Shown: positions 8,829-18,344, counted from the stretch's first letter. The stretch: DNA of 55,248 nt from Dysgonomonas sp. HGC4 (GCF_001261715.1 NZ_CVRU01000032.1:1-55248); one strand, 5' to 3'. The notes: generated from the letters alone by a model not told the origin. Translations and numbers: made by a program.

Positions 8829-10955
8829 TTATTTGATAAAACCTCTATTTTTCAACAAATAAATAGGGTTAGGCTCAGCTCCTCTGAAAATCTTGTACAA
8901 AGTCATCGGATCCTCAGAACCACCTTTAGACAAGATATTATCACGGAACGATTGTCCTGTTGTTCTATCGAAAACACCTTTTTCTACAAAAGCTTCAAAA
9001 GCATCAGCATCCAATACCTCAGACCACAAATAGCTATAATATCCGGCAGAATATCCACCATCAAAGATGTGAGCAAAATAAGTACTCTTATATCTTGGGA
9101 TAATCTCTGAGATAAGACCTATTTTATTCATTTCATTTGATTCGAATGCATCTACATCAAAATCTTGTTTCTCAGTTATTACATGCCATTTCATATCAAG
9201 AAGAGCAGCAGCAACAATTTCAGTAGTTTCGAATCCTGAGTTAAAGTTTGTTGCCTCTTGCATTTTAGCAATCAAAGCATCAGGAATTACTTCACCTGTT
9301 TGATAATGTTTAGCATATAGCTTCAATACCTCAGGATGCAATGCCCAATGTTCGTATATTTGAGAAGGAAGTTCTACAAAGTCACGAGATACAGCTGTAC
9401 CCGACAGTCCATTATAATTTACATTCGATAGTAAGCCATGCAATCCATGTCCAAATTCATGGAAAAGAGTTGTTACTTGCTCCAATGTCAACAAAGAAGG
9501 TTTATCCTCAGTAGGCAAAGCAAAATTACCTACATTATAAATAATAGGATTCACAAACTCACCATTCTTTACACTCTGTTTACGGAAACTACCCATCCAA
9601 GCACCGTTGCGTTTACTTGCACGAGGGAAGTAATCCAGATAAAGCACACCAATAAAAGATCCGTCAGCATCTATTACATCAAAAGCTTGAACATCTTTAT
9701 GATAAATAGAAATCTCCGACGATGGTTTAAATGTAATTCCATATAACTTATTAGCTACAAGAAATGCTCCATCACGCACATTATCAACCATAAAATAAGG
9801 CTTCAATGCCTCTTCATCTAAAGCATATTTCTCCTTACGAAGTTTTTCAGTATAATACCACCAATCCCAAGAAGCTAATTGAAAATTACCCCTTTCACTA
9901 TCAATCATCTTTTGAAGTTCAGCAGCTTCTTTTTTAGCTTGAGGTAAAGCATATTCCCAAATATTATTCAATAATCCGAATACATTATCAGGAGTTTTAG
10001 CCATTGTTTCATCAAGAACATAATCTGCATGAGATTTATATCCTAAAAGATTAGCTTTCTCTAATCTCAGATTCACAATTTTATTGATGTTCTTTTTATT
10101 ATCGAATTCGTTATTATTGTTGCCACGACTATACATAGCCTTGTACAATTTTTCGCGTAAATCTCTGTTATCTGCATATTGAAGAAAAGGCAACCAGCTA
10201 GGTTTACTCAAAGTAAATACCCATTTACCATCCATTCCTTTTTCTTTAGCTGTTTTTGCTGCGATATTAATAACATCAGATGATAATCCTGATAAGTCTT
10301 TAGAATTATCTATGACCAACTCATAGTTATTTGTTTCTGCCAGAAGATTCTTACCAAAAGAAAGAGAAAGTAAACTCAACTCTTTATTTATTTCACGTAA
10401 ACGATCTTTTTGAGCTGCATTTAATGCAATACCCGAACGAACGAATCTCTTATAGTATTTTTCAACTAAACGTTTTTGCTCTGTAGTTCTGGCAGGATTC
10501 AAACTATCAGCATATACTATTTTTATACGTGCAAAAAGAGGCTCGTTCAAATAAATATTATCATCGTGCTCCGACAACAGTGGAGATATTTCCTCAGCTA
10601 TTTTTTGAATATCCGGATCACTTTGAGCTCCACGAATGGCTCCAAATACTGACGATACTCTATCTAATATCTCACCACTTTCGTCTAAAGCCACCACTGT
10701 ATTTTCGAAAGTAGCAACATCTCTTTTTCTAGTGATGGCATTTATTTCAGCAGCTTGTTGTTCGATACCTTTAACAAAAGCAGGCTTGTAATCTTCTTTT
10801 TTAATTAAATCGAAAGGAGGTGTACCGTTAGGTGTTTTAAACGCCTCGAGGAAAGGATTCTTTATATCCATTTGTTTAATATTATTCTGATTATCTTGCG
10901 CATAACTCAATGTCGTTATAGCCAGGCTAAAGAGAAATAAAAACTTTTTGATCAT
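8829..10955 (-). CDS. dcp: M3-family peptidyl-dipeptidase, exported
   Basis: A 708-residue zinc metallopeptidase that removes dipeptides from peptide C termini. The N terminus is a signal peptide ending in YAQ (about residue 20), so it is likely periplasmic; E. coli Dcp has no such peptide. The zinc motif HEFGH is at residues 499-503, and the third ligand is the Glu of the downstream FETTEIV segment. The C-terminal substrate-binding stretch GGYSAGYYSYLWSEVLDADAF is typical of the family. It is monocistronic with its own terminator. It could cooperate with peptide uptake, but no operon link is visible. Confidence 0.92.
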   Translation of the reverse strand: MIKKFLFLFSLAITTLSYAQDNQNNIKQMDIKNPFLEAFKTPNGTPPFDLIKKEDYKPAFVKGIEQQAAEINAITRKRDVATFENTVVALDESGEILDRVSSVFGAIRGAQSDPDIQKIAEEISPLLSEHDDNIYLNEPLFARIKIVYADSLNPARTTEQKRLVEKYYKRFVRSGIALNAAQKDRLREINKELSLLSLSFGKNLLAETNNYELVIDNSKDLSGLSSDVINIAAKTAKEKGMDGKWVFTLSKPSWLPFLQYADNRDLREKLYKAMYSRGNNNNEFDNKKNINKIVNLRLEKANLLGYKSHADYVLDETMAKTPDNVFGLLNNIWEYALPQAKKEAAELQKMIDSERGNFQLASWDWWYYTEKLRKEKYALDEEALKPYFMVDNVRDGAFLVANKLYGITFKPSSEISIYHKDVQAFDVIDADGSFIGVLYLDYFPRASKRNGAWMGSFRKQSVKNGEFVNPIIYNVGNFALPTEDKPSLLTLEQVTTLFHEFGHGLHGLLSNVNYNGLSGTAVSRDFVELPSQIYEHWALHPEVLKLYAKHYQTGEVIPDALIAKMQEATNFNSGFETTEIVAAALLDMKWHVITEKQDFDVDAFESNEMNKIGLISEIIPRYKSTYFAHIFDGGYSAGYYSYLWSEVLDADAFEAFVEKGVFDRTTGQSFRDNILSKGGSEDPMTLYKIFRGAEPNPIYLLKNRGFIK

Positions 10956-11056
10956 AAACTTGCGTAATTTATATTTAGATTAGTAAATACCTTCAATTAA
11001 TTATACCTATTAACATAGTAAATAGATATATCACTTTATTGTGAGATCACAGATAA

Positions 11057-11566
11057 TCAGGGAGTCATTTCATCTACCTGAATAACTCCAGCTTCATTCA
11101 AATCATCTATCTCACTATCAGGCAACCAGCCTTCCTTTGTTGAAAAATAAGTATATAAAGAACAAGAAGTTCCATTCTCTATATCTCCGCAATTTCTTAA
11201 TACTAACTTAGTATTATCTATTTCCAGAATTTCAACAATTTGCGATGCTCCATCAGTAGGACTAACCATTACAAAATGAGTATCATCTACCAACTTCCAT
11301 CGGTCTTCATATACATCGGAACTATATTTTGAGAAAACGGAGTATAATTTATTTTCCTCATCAAAAAAGATACTTGAGATATCATCTCTCTTGTAAAACT
11401 CAACCTGAGTCAGCACCTCGTCACCCACTTTTTCCTCAGTTCTCACAGAAAACAAAAACCAAGCACCTTGAGAAGTTAACTGTTGACTCATATCAATATC
11501 TTGTCCTTTCATATATATGATACAACACAACATAAATGATACTATAACACCAATCTTTTTAATCAT
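11057..11566 (-). CDS. Small exported protein, lipocalin-like, function unknown
   Basis: A 169-residue protein I do not recognise by family. Residues 1-21 form a signal peptide ending KGQ. The rest is strand-rich (GAWFLFSV, DRWKLVDDTHFVMV, TKLVLRNC), similar to lipocalin-like domains of Bacteroidetes, and it has an acidic C terminus. Two cysteines near the end (NCGDIENGTSC) could form a disulphide. It follows era at about 110 nt, and that gap holds a copy of the dispersed element. Confidence 0.6.
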   Translation of the reverse strand: MIKKIGVIVSFMLCCIIYMKGQDIDMSQQLTSQGAWFLFSVRTEEKVGDEVLTQVEFYKRDDISSIFFDEENKLYSVFSKYSSDVYEDRWKLVDDTHFVMVSPTDGASQIVEILEIDNTKLVLRNCGDIENGTSCSLYTYFSTKEGWLPDSEIDDLNEAGVIQVDEMTP

Positions 11567-11580
11567 AATATTAAGTAAAT

Positions 11581-11662
11581 GAAAGTATTCAATAATATAC
11601 TTTCTAATTTTAACAAACTATTGTTATTATGCTTTTCAAAGTATATATAGGTCTGAGATCTT
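11581..11662 (-). repeat. Dispersed two-hairpin element after era
   Basis: On the minus strand it begins with the dyad AAGATCTCAGACCTA (11662-11648), continues ATATATACTTTG, and ends in a second hairpin with 8-bp arms GAAAGTAT and ATACTTTC (11581-11604). It lies between the era stop codon and the next minus-strand gene. Confidence 0.7.
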
Positions 11663-11676
11663 ACACTTTTCTTTTT

Positions 11677-12558
11677 TTAATCGAGACGATACCCGAATGT
11701 TCTTAGTATATTATCTCTGCTTCTCCAATCTTTTTCGACCTTTACAAACATTTGAAGGAATATCTTCTTCTCGAAAAAGCGTTCCATATCATGACGTGCC
11801 ATTGCACCTACTTTCTTCAAAGCTGCACCTTTATGCCCGATAATAATTCCCTTTTGAGAATCGCGTTCTACAATAATAAGAATACGTATATTAATAATAT
11901 CTTTTTCTTCTTTAAACTCCTCAACTACCACTTCTACCGAATAAGGCACTTCTTTCTGATAATAAAGCAAGATCTTCTCTCTTACTATTTCCGTAACAAA
12001 AAATCGTGCAGGACGATCAGTTAAAGCATCTTTCTCAAAATATGGAGGTGATTCAGGTATTAAATCAATAATACGACGTTTTACAAAATCGATATTAAAC
12101 TTATTCAAAGCCGAGATAGGATATATCTCAGCCTTTGGTAACAACTCTTTCCAAGCCTCTACCAAAGTTACCAAATCATCCTGATTCGTTTGATCTATCT
12201 TATTAATTAACAGCAATACAGGAGCTTCTACTTTCTGTACTTTTTGCAAGAAATCCTCATTTTTAGAAGTTTTTTCCACAACATCAGTTACATACAGCAA
12301 TACATCAGCATCGCCTAAAGCCGATTCCGAAAAGTTACGCATCGATTCCTGCAACTTATAATTGGGGCGAAGTACTCCGGGGGTATCCGAATATACAATT
12401 TGATATTCTTCTGTATTTACAATTCCCAAAATACGATGACGGGTAGTTTGAGCCTTCGACGTGATAATTGATATCTTTTCGCCAACTAACTCATTCATCA
12501 ACGTTGATTTTCCAACATTGGGATTTCCTACAATATTTACAAAGCCTGATTTATGCAT
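11677..12558 (-). CDS. era: GTPase Era
   Basis: About 293 residues from the start MHKSGFVNIVG. I chose this Met because the P-loop GNPNVGKST follows directly, as in other Era proteins. The frame stays open 37 codons further upstream but that part is not Era-like. Other G motifs are DTPGV and NKID. The C-terminal KH domain carries IIGHKGAALKKVG and the usual ending WRSRDNILRTFGY. Era binds 16S rRNA and helps mature the 30S subunit. It follows fabH on the same strand. Der often follows in Bacteroides-type clusters but is not next to it here. Confidence 0.93.
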   Translation of the reverse strand: MHKSGFVNIVGNPNVGKSTLMNELVGEKISIITSKAQTTRHRILGIVNTEEYQIVYSDTPGVLRPNYKLQESMRNFSESALGDADVLLYVTDVVEKTSKNEDFLQKVQKVEAPVLLLINKIDQTNQDDLVTLVEAWKELLPKAEIYPISALNKFNIDFVKRRIIDLIPESPPYFEKDALTDRPARFFVTEIVREKILLYYQKEVPYSVEVVVEEFKEEKDIINIRILIIVERDSQKGIIIGHKGAALKKVGAMARHDMERFFEKKIFLQMFVKVEKDWRSRDNILRTFGYRLD

Positions 12559-12723
12559 TCTTTTTTCTTCTCTCAAAAATTTAGTTTTAAAGTCTAAGAC
12601 TTGCTCATTATTTCTGTATCGGGAATATATACTGATAAGAATAGGCTCTATTCTTTCAAAACAGAGCAATTAAATACTTCCCAATACTTAAACACCTCAT
12701 TAGACAACAAATATAGAATAAAA

Positions 12724-12748
12724 AAACGCACCTGACAAAGATGCGCTT
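12724..12748 (-). terminator. Weak terminator between fabH and era
   Basis: On the minus strand GCGCA and TGCG pair across about 11 nt and are followed by a run of seven T, about 30 nt after the fabH stop codon. The stem is short, so it may only partly reduce read-through into era. Confidence 0.5.
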
Positions 12749-12779
12749 TTCTATCTATATAAGATTTATATTTTTTCTA

Positions 12780-13772
12780 TTATTTTCCGTCGTACGCCCA
12801 CTTCAAATACACAGAACCCCATGTAAATCCGGCACCAAAGGCTGCAAGAATAATATTATCACCTTTTTTCAACTGGCTCTCCCATTCCCATAAACAAATA
12901 GGAATTGTTCCTGCACTAGTATTACCATATCTTTCGATATTCACCATTACCTTATCGCGAGACAATCCCATACGATTAGCTGCTGCATCTATAATTCTTA
13001 GATTAGCCTGATGTGGTACAAACCAGCTTACATCATCTTTAGTCAGTTGATTACGCTCCATTATCTCTGCTGAAACATCAGCCATACGAGATACTGCATG
13101 CTTAAATACAACCTGACCCTCTTGATATACATAATGCATACCTTTCTCAATAGTCTCTGCTGATGCTGGGAAAGCTGATCCACCACCACATAAATGAAGG
13201 TGTGGTGCACCAAACCCGTCGGTATGCAAGATAGTATCTTTAATACCATAATCTTCTGTAGTAGGCTCTAACATTACAGCACCTACTGCATCACCAAACA
13301 AAGGACAAGTAGTTCTATCTTTATAGTTTGTAATTGCAGTCATTTTATCTCCCGCAACTACTATTACTTTCTTGTATCTTCCTGATTTTATATAATTCGA
13401 TCCGGTTTCCAATCCAAAAAGGAAACCTGAACAAGCTGCTTGCAAATCAAAAGCTAAAGAATTTTTTATTCCGCAACCATCAGCTACTAAAGCTGCTGTT
13501 GAAGGAAACTGAAAATCGGGTGTTGTTGTTGCAAAAATAATTACTTCAACATCTTCAGGTTTTGTATTTGTCTTATCCAACAACTCTTGTACAGCACGTA
13601 TACCCATTACGGATGTGCCTTTACCTTCACCTCTAAGTACATGACGTTCCTTGATTCCAACGCGACTCATGATCCATTCATCATTAGTATCTACGAGTTT
13701 CTCAAGATCTTCATTAGTGATGACATCTTCGGGAACATAAGCTCCGATGCCTGTTATCGCTGCTTGAATCAT
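12780..13772 (-). CDS. fabH: 3-oxoacyl-ACP synthase III (KAS III)
   Basis: A 330-residue FabH, which condenses acetyl-CoA (or a branched acyl-CoA) with malonyl-ACP to start fatty-acid synthesis. The nucleophile is Cys114 in QAACSGF. The catalytic His lies in PHQANLRI and the Asn in [10 protein letters not shown]. Length and end are normal. It follows rpmF at 63 nt in the common DUF177-rpmF-fabH order. The gap contains a terminator-like hairpin, so expression could be partly uncoupled from rpmF. Confidence 0.95.
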   Translation of the reverse strand: MIQAAITGIGAYVPEDVITNEDLEKLVDTNDEWIMSRVGIKERHVLRGEGKGTSVMGIRAVQELLDKTNTKPEDVEVIIFATTTPDFQFPSTAALVADGCGIKNSLAFDLQAACSGFLFGLETGSNYIKSGRYKKVIVVAGDKMTAITNYKDRTTCPLFGDAVGAVMLEPTTEDYGIKDTILHTDGFGAPHLHLCGGGSAFPASAETIEKGMHYVYQEGQVVFKHAVSRMADVSAEIMERNQLTKDDVSWFVPHQANLRIIDAAANRMGLSRDKVMVNIERYGNTSAGTIPICLWEWESQLKKGDNIILAAFGAGFTWGSVYLKWAYDGK

Positions 13773-13792
13773 ATTTTCAAAGTAAAATTATA

Positions 13793-13820
13793 AAAAAAAT
13801 GCCCTATTTGATTAGGGCTT
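13793..13820 (-). terminator. Terminator-like hairpin between rpmF and fabH
   Basis: On the minus strand AGCCCTA-ATCAAA-TAGGGC is followed by ATTTTTTTT. It sits inside an otherwise colinear gene set, 15 nt after the rpmF stop codon. It is preceded by ACAATAAA, the flank seen in the dispersed element. Confidence 0.6.
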
Positions 13821-13835
13821 TTATTGTTTAGACAA

Positions 13836-14021
13836 TTAAAGAGCGACTTCTTTCTCAATTGCTAATTTTCCTCTGTAATAACCGCAATCACCACATACTG
13901 TGTGATAAACGTGCCATGTTCCGCAATTAGGGCATACAGCTAATGTTGGAGTTAGAGCTTTATCATGAGTTCTTCTTTTCGCTGATCTAGACTTTGATTG
14001 TCTATGCTTTGGATGTGCCAT
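13836..14021 (-). CDS. rpmF: 50S ribosomal protein bL32
   Basis: A 61-residue ribosomal protein. The start MAHPKHRQSKSRSAKRRTHD is typical. A four-cysteine zinc-ribbon pattern is visible (CPNC near 31-34, CGDCGYY near 48). It follows DUF177 in the usual order and is 43 nt from it. Confidence 0.96.
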   Translation of the reverse strand: MAHPKHRQSKSRSAKRRTHDKALTPTLAVCPNCGTWHVYHTVCGDCGYYRGKLAIEKEVAL

Positions 14022-14064
14022 TTTATCTGTTTATTTAATTTAAATTTTTACTTTATTTATTATC

Positions 14065-14649
14065 TCACTCTTCAACAAGTCCCTTTAAGGTATCCCATCG
14101 GGGATCCGTAGCCTCATTAGATTCTTCTTCAACCGAATCATCAAAACCAGCATCGTCATCTGCTTCAAAAGCATCATCTGGATCTGCTGCAACAGCTTTG
14201 TGCTTATTAAGTTTCGAAGACATCATTTTATTGCATTTACCCGGTGCATGAACATGCTTCATCGGAAGGCTCAACATTACAAATTCATATAAGAACCATG
14301 CAATATTAATTTCACCTTCTTCTTCCGGTATAATTACAATCTCATCGCTTTCTTCCGAATATTCATGACCAAATTTCACAACCAGACGGTTGGTAGAGTT
14401 CGTTTCAATCTGAATATCATCCAAACAACGATCACAAGGAACCGAGACTTCACCACCCAGAGTAAAACTAAACTCGAATGTTGAAGATACACTTTTCACT
14501 GTGACATCTACATTAACTTTACCTCTTCTAATATCAGAATCGGCGTCGCCAATAGCTTTGAAGTATTGATCATCCAAAACGTACTCGAACTTATGAAGAC
14601 CATCTGCCAGATTCCTTAACGGAATATTATAGAGACTAAATTTTCCCAC
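14065..14649 (-). CDS. DUF177/YceD family protein, 23S rRNA accumulation
   Basis: About 194 residues from a GTG start (VGKFSLYNIPLRNL). The frame is open to an ATG 19 codons upstream, but that extension reads through a TATCTTTG promoter box (14676-14683), so the mature mRNA should begin after it. The FSLYNIP start is what this family normally shows. A CDRCLDD motif lies in the middle and the C-terminal third is very acidic. YceD proteins pair genetically with rpmF and affect 23S rRNA levels. It is the first gene of the rpmF-fabH group. Confidence 0.82.
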   Translation of the reverse strand: MGKFSLYNIPLRNLADGLHKFEYVLDDQYFKAIGDADSDIRRGKVNVDVTVKSVSSTFEFSFTLGGEVSVPCDRCLDDIQIETNSTNRLVVKFGHEYSEESDEIVIIPEEEGEINIAWFLYEFVMLSLPMKHVHAPGKCNKMMSSKLNKHKAVAADPDDAFEADDDAGFDDSVEEESNEATDPRWDTLKGLVEE

Positions 14650-14675
14650 TTTTTCAATTAATAAAAGAATGGTCG

Positions 14676-14683
14676 CAAAGATA
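14676..14683 (-). promoter_or_regulatory. -7 box for DUF177-rpmF-fabH
   Basis: The minus strand reads TATCTTTGCGACC, a full -7 match. Transcription would start near 14669, about 20 nt before the GTG start at 14649. Confidence 0.65.
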
Positions 14684-14803
14684 AAAAACTTTTTCCTAAT
14701 TACCATATTTCTTTCTAACTAAAAAAAGACACACAGATATATAGTTAATATTTGAGCATTGTATTCAGATCTTATTTTTATATATTTATTTTGTTGTAAT
14801 TAT

Positions 14804-14811
14804 TATCTTTG
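14804..14811 (+). promoter_or_regulatory. -7 box for the DUF4294 gene
   Basis: TATCTTTG in the plus direction. The implied leader is about 110 nt. The -33 position is unclear. Confidence 0.5.
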
Positions 14812-14930
14812 ACTGTCTTATTAAAATTAGCAAGAAATAAAACAACATCAAATTTTCAGATCAAAATATAATAATTTCAACTCACTAATAAGAAACAATA
14901 AATAGGTTTACGACCAGAACTGTTTACTCA

Positions 14931-15515
14931 ATGCAAAAACTCGCATCTATAATACTACTCTATATCCTATGTATATTTTATACACAGGCACAAGAACATC
15001 GAATCATTCGCTATACGTTCGAAGTAGTAAAAGGCGACACTCTATTTAATGCATATCTCCCCGAAGCTATCATATTTCCCCCACTCTATTTCAAAAGCGA
15101 AAAGGAAAGATTAGAGTACACCAAACTTGTACGTGACGTAAAGATAACCCTACCCTATGCCAAACAGGTAGCGCAAAATATCATTGAGACTTACGAATTT
15201 ATGGAGACTTTACCCGATAAGAAAACAAAACAAAAGCATCTAGAACAGACTCAAAAATTCATAATGGACTCCTATAAGCCCAGAATGAAGAAGTTAACTA
15301 AAAATCAAGGGAAGATTCTAGTGAAACTTATTGACAGGCAAACAAACTCCTCAGCATATGACATTGTAAAATCTCTTACGGGAGGCTTCAAAGCAACCGT
15401 ATACAACACCTTCGCTGGAGTTTTTGGCAACAACCTTAAAACTCAATACGAACCTAATGGTAAAGACAAGATGATAGAACGTATTGTGATAGAAATAGAA
15501 CAAGGCACACTATAA
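14931..15515 (+). CDS. DUF4294 family exported protein
   Basis: A 194-residue protein with a signal peptide (about 1-20, ending TQAQ). The family is restricted to Bacteroidetes, and no function is known to me. The core AYLPEAIIFPPLYFKSEKE and the basic stretch around 95-125 are recognisable. It ends with EIEQGTL. It lies 81 nt before uridine kinase on the same strand and may be cotranscribed with it. Confidence 0.78.
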   Translation: MQKLASIILLYILCIFYTQAQEHRIIRYTFEVVKGDTLFNAYLPEAIIFPPLYFKSEKERLEYTKLVRDVKITLPYAKQVAQNIIETYEFMETLPDKKTKQKHLEQTQKFIMDSYKPRMKKLTKNQGKILVKLIDRQTNSSAYDIVKSLTGGFKATVYNTFAGVFGNNLKTQYEPNGKDKMIERIVIEIEQGTL

Positions 15516-15596
15516 ATTTTCTCTCCAAGAGTTTCACAATCCAAAGAATACAAATACTTTTGTAACGATTACAGTATTTACAAATAAAAACAACTC

Positions 15597-16205
15597 ATGT
15601 ATATAATAGGTATTGCGGGAGGATCGGGTTCAGGAAAGACAACTTTAGTAGATGGCATATTAAGCCGCATCCCTCGAGAGGAAATTGCTATTTTACCACA
15701 AGATGCCTATTATAAAGACAATAGCGACATACCATTAGAAGATCGATTCAAATTAAACTATGACCATCCGGATTCTATCGAATGGGAATTGATGAGTAAA
15801 GATATTGAGTTGCTAAAATCGGGACAAACGATTAACTGCCCTACCTATTCGTATCTGACATGTGCACGTTTGGAAGAAACAATACCAATCACTCCAAAAA
15901 ACATATTATTAGTAGAAGGCATATTAATATATACATCTCAAATGATTTGTGACCAATTGGACATGAAGATATTCCTTGAAGTCCCTGCAGATCAACGCTT
16001 AACTCGTATTATCCAACGAGATATGGATTCACGCGGACGTACTGCATTAGAAGTTATAGATCGTTACTACAAAACAGTTCGTCCTATGCACGAAGAATTC
16101 ATAGAACCTTCCCGCCAACAAGCTGACATGCTTGTAATGGGTGGAGGATTAAACGAAAAAGCTGCTGAATTTATAGCAGCAGCAATCCTTGAAAAACTGA
16201 AATAA
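15597..16205 (+). CDS. udk: Uridine kinase
   Basis: A 202-residue P-loop kinase that phosphorylates uridine and cytidine in pyrimidine salvage. The Walker A motif GGSGSGKTT is at residues 7-15, the DAYYKD and YDHPDS motifs follow, and the RIIQRDMDSRGRT lid segment is near 140-152. Length is normal. It is followed directly by a strong terminator. Confidence 0.94.
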   Translation: MYIIGIAGGSGSGKTTLVDGILSRIPREEIAILPQDAYYKDNSDIPLEDRFKLNYDHPDSIEWELMSKDIELLKSGQTINCPTYSYLTCARLEETIPITPKNILLVEGILIYTSQMICDQLDMKIFLEVPADQRLTRIIQRDMDSRGRTALEVIDRYYKTVRPMHEEFIEPSRQQADMLVMGGGLNEKAAEFIAAAILEKLK

Positions 16206-16233
16206 AAAACCCTTCAACATACATGTAATAAAA

Positions 16234-16259
16234 AAGGACGATTAAATCGTCCTTTTTTA
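16234..16259. terminator. Bidirectional terminator between convergent genes
   Basis: AAGGACGA-TTAAA-TCGTCCTT with A-runs before and T-runs after serves uridine kinase (plus) and the unknown protein (minus). Confidence 0.88.
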
Positions 16260-16270
16260 TTACCCTTTAT

Positions 16271-17353
16271 TCAATCTCTAAAAAACATAGGTGTATCTCC
16301 AAATATGAAATTAGAGAATCCCGCCTCTTTAAATTTATATTTAGCTAAAACTTCTTTTGCAATAGCCAAGAAAGCTTCAATATCATAAATTATAAAATCC
16401 ATATACGAAAAATAGAAACCCGTTGCACCACCTATCGAATCGGCAACCCCTTCGGATTTTGCCTGCGTCAGTATCTGATCTTCAATTTCAGTTCTGAAAG
16501 GAACCATACGATCTTTAGGTACATTTATATTTTCATAAAACAAGAATCCGAAAACAACACCATCAGCATAAAAATTACCGAACAATTCGGTTGATTTATT
16601 ATAAAAGGCATTCAATACCGGAAAACAAGACGAATAAGCTATATATATATCCTCTCTCAACTGCCAATCTTTAGCCTTTGATGGAACCATTTCATAACCA
16701 GCACACCTTTCGCAAATATTCTCGATTTTAAACCAGTTTTGCGCTACAATAGTATCATCCATCAACTTCTTAAGATCGCCGGCAGCTATTTCTCTGAAAC
16801 CTTTCCCTGAAGACGCCACAAAATCAATAGAACCGATATACTCCATTGTATAAGCTTCTCCAATGAGCTGATCTAGATAAATAAAAAACATGCTGTATTT
16901 TTTATTCTCTTCCAACTTCATCAACTGAGGGCATTCAACCTGCAAATTTACTTTCTGATGCTTTTCGTCCACATTATAATATAATACAATACTATCTGCA
17001 GAAAGAGATGTATCATACATATTTATAGTAAAATCGCCTTTAGCCTTAGCTGGCTTAGTAGAGTAAAAATTCCATTTTTCTAACAATGCCTCCGGAACTT
17101 GTTTCAACCAATACTCCAATTGAAACAATCTTGAACGATCTCCCTCAGGAGTCAAAATCAGTTCATTTTTTCCATCCTCATTAACCCCCAATTCGAAAAA
17201 TGCTTTACTGAAAGCAACAGACAATAGATCGTCAACATATTTTATCAATGTATCAGTTTCGACTTTGTCATCTATCATTTTTCTGACTTCGGATTCTTTT
17301 TCACTAAAGAGATCCCAAAATTTCGCTACTCTTTCCTTAAATGATACATTCAT
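16271..17353 (-). CDS. Unrecognised 360-residue cytosolic protein
   Basis: I do not recognise a family. There is no signal peptide or membrane segment. The N terminus (1-40) is charged and helical. Near 215-222 there is an ICERC motif, two cysteines that could bind a metal or form a disulphide. The C-terminal third is aromatic-rich (GGATGFYFSYMDFIIYD), suggesting a compact alpha/beta domain. It is preceded at 38 nt by the TonB-C gene on the same strand, and the gap holds one dyad of the dispersed element, so the two are probably cotranscribed. Confidence 0.6.
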   Translation of the reverse strand: MNVSFKERVAKFWDLFSEKESEVRKMIDDKVETDTLIKYVDDLLSVAFSKAFFELGVNEDGKNELILTPEGDRSRLFQLEYWLKQVPEALLEKWNFYSTKPAKAKGDFTINMYDTSLSADSIVLYYNVDEKHQKVNLQVECPQLMKLEENKKYSMFFIYLDQLIGEAYTMEYIGSIDFVASSGKGFREIAAGDLKKLMDDTIVAQNWFKIENICERCAGYEMVPSKAKDWQLREDIYIAYSSCFPVLNAFYNKSTELFGNFYADGVVFGFLFYENINVPKDRMVPFRTEIEDQILTQAKSEGVADSIGGATGFYFSYMDFIIYDIEAFLAIAKEVLAKYKFKEAGFSNFIFGDTPMFFRD

Positions 17354-17378
17354 AAAATTATCTCTTTATTTTTTATAA

Positions 17379-17393
17379 AAGGTCTATAACCTC
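17379..17393 (-). repeat. Dispersed dyad overlapping a stop codon
   Basis: On the minus strand GAGGTTATAGACCTTTTAT overlaps the TGA stop of the TonB-C gene and precedes the next start by 25 nt. No second hairpin is visible. Confidence 0.55.
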
Positions 17394-18111
17394 AAAGTTT
17401 AAAAATCAACTGCAACACAACAAACACCGATACTGGCGCACCCGCCTGTTTGCCCACTTGCCATTTAGGCATAGACTTCACTAATCTAAAAGCCTCTTCA
17501 TCCAACACCTCATCACATCCCTCTATTACCTTTAAATCTTTTATTGAGCCGTCTTTTCCTACAACAAAACCCACCATTACCGCACCACATGATTCTGGCA
17601 AATCAATATCTTCCGCTAAATTCACTTTTTCGTTAAGATATTTCATCATCGCATTATAACCTCCATTAAAGGATGGCATAAACTCGGCATTGATCAATGG
17701 ACGAAACTTAGTATTCAAAGTTATATATCGCACTTCACCTAAGACATCAAAGAGAGTTTCTTCTCCTTGAAAAGATATAGCTGCAACAGTTCGGGTTTCG
17801 CTCGGTTCAAAATTAGGATCATTAAAAAGAAACATGAAACGCCCTTCGTCCCCTTTTTGAAAACGAGACAGTTTCTTTACCGACACAAGATGCTTTACAA
17901 CACCATCCTCAACAACCCTATCCAAATAACGAGCTTCATTATAATGAGGTATTACTTTTTTGATCTCTAAAGAATCCCTTAACGAAGAGTCAGCATTCCA
18001 GACCAAATACATTTCTTTTCTTTTCAAAGAATCAGACAAAACCTCTTGTCTCGCTCTCCCTTGAAGCACGAAAAAAAATAGAAAACATAGCAAAGATAAA
18101 ATTCGTCCCAT
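17392..18111 (-). CDS. TonB C-terminal domain protein, exported
   Basis: About 239 residues from MGRILSLLCFLFFF, which gives a proper signal peptide. The frame is open 19 codons further upstream, but that would bury the signal. Residues from about 140 to the end resemble the TonB_C fold (GFVVGKDGSIKDLKVIEGCD, then KSMPKWQVGKQAGAPV). There is no long proline-rich linker, so it is more likely a periplasmic TonB-like accessory protein than a true energy transducer. It pairs with the downstream unknown protein. Confidence 0.75.
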   Translation of the reverse strand: MGRILSLLCFLFFFVLQGRARQEVLSDSLKRKEMYLVWNADSSLRDSLEIKKVIPHYNEARYLDRVVEDGVVKHLVSVKKLSRFQKGDEGRFMFLFNDPNFEPSETRTVAAISFQGEETLFDVLGEVRYITLNTKFRPLINAEFMPSFNGGYNAMMKYLNEKVNLAEDIDLPESCGAVMVGFVVGKDGSIKDLKVIEGCDEVLDEEAFRLVKSMPKWQVGKQAGAPVSVFVVLQLIFKL

Positions 18112-18200
18112 AGCCTTATCAATTACAAATAAAAACTCCCAACTGTTTATTTTATTGCTGCTTATCATCGAAGCTAAACCTACGAATCATCCCGACTATA

Positions 18201-18232
18201 CTTATCAAAACAATAAAAAGGTCTAAAACTTT
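18201..18232 (+). repeat. Dispersed element copy
   Basis: CTTATCAAAACAATAAAAAGGTCTAAAACTTT in plus orientation, between two minus-strand genes. The flank is an almost exact match to the copy at 27682. The dyad is imperfect (AAGGTC against AACTTT). Confidence 0.6.
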
Positions 18233-18344
18233 AGATACAATAAAAATAACATTTATTGCTCTACTTTGCAAACATTCCTCATCATTAGATCAAAAAGGAT
18301 CTATTTCTAACGATATATAATTCTCACAACCTAAGAGTTACGAA

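Noticed and set aside
11040-11051. TGTGAGATCACA as a CRP-type operator
   Set aside because: The spacer is 2 nt rather than 6, it is downstream of a minus-strand gene, and Bacteroidota lack a classical CRP system.
12559-12669. N-terminal extension of Era by 37 residues
   Set aside because: Not similar to Era; the start directly before the P-loop fits the family and has a purine-rich stretch ahead of it.
17392-18111. True TonB energy transducer
   Set aside because: The C-terminal domain fits, but there is no proline-rich spacer or membrane anchor beyond the signal peptide and no ExbB/ExbD nearby.
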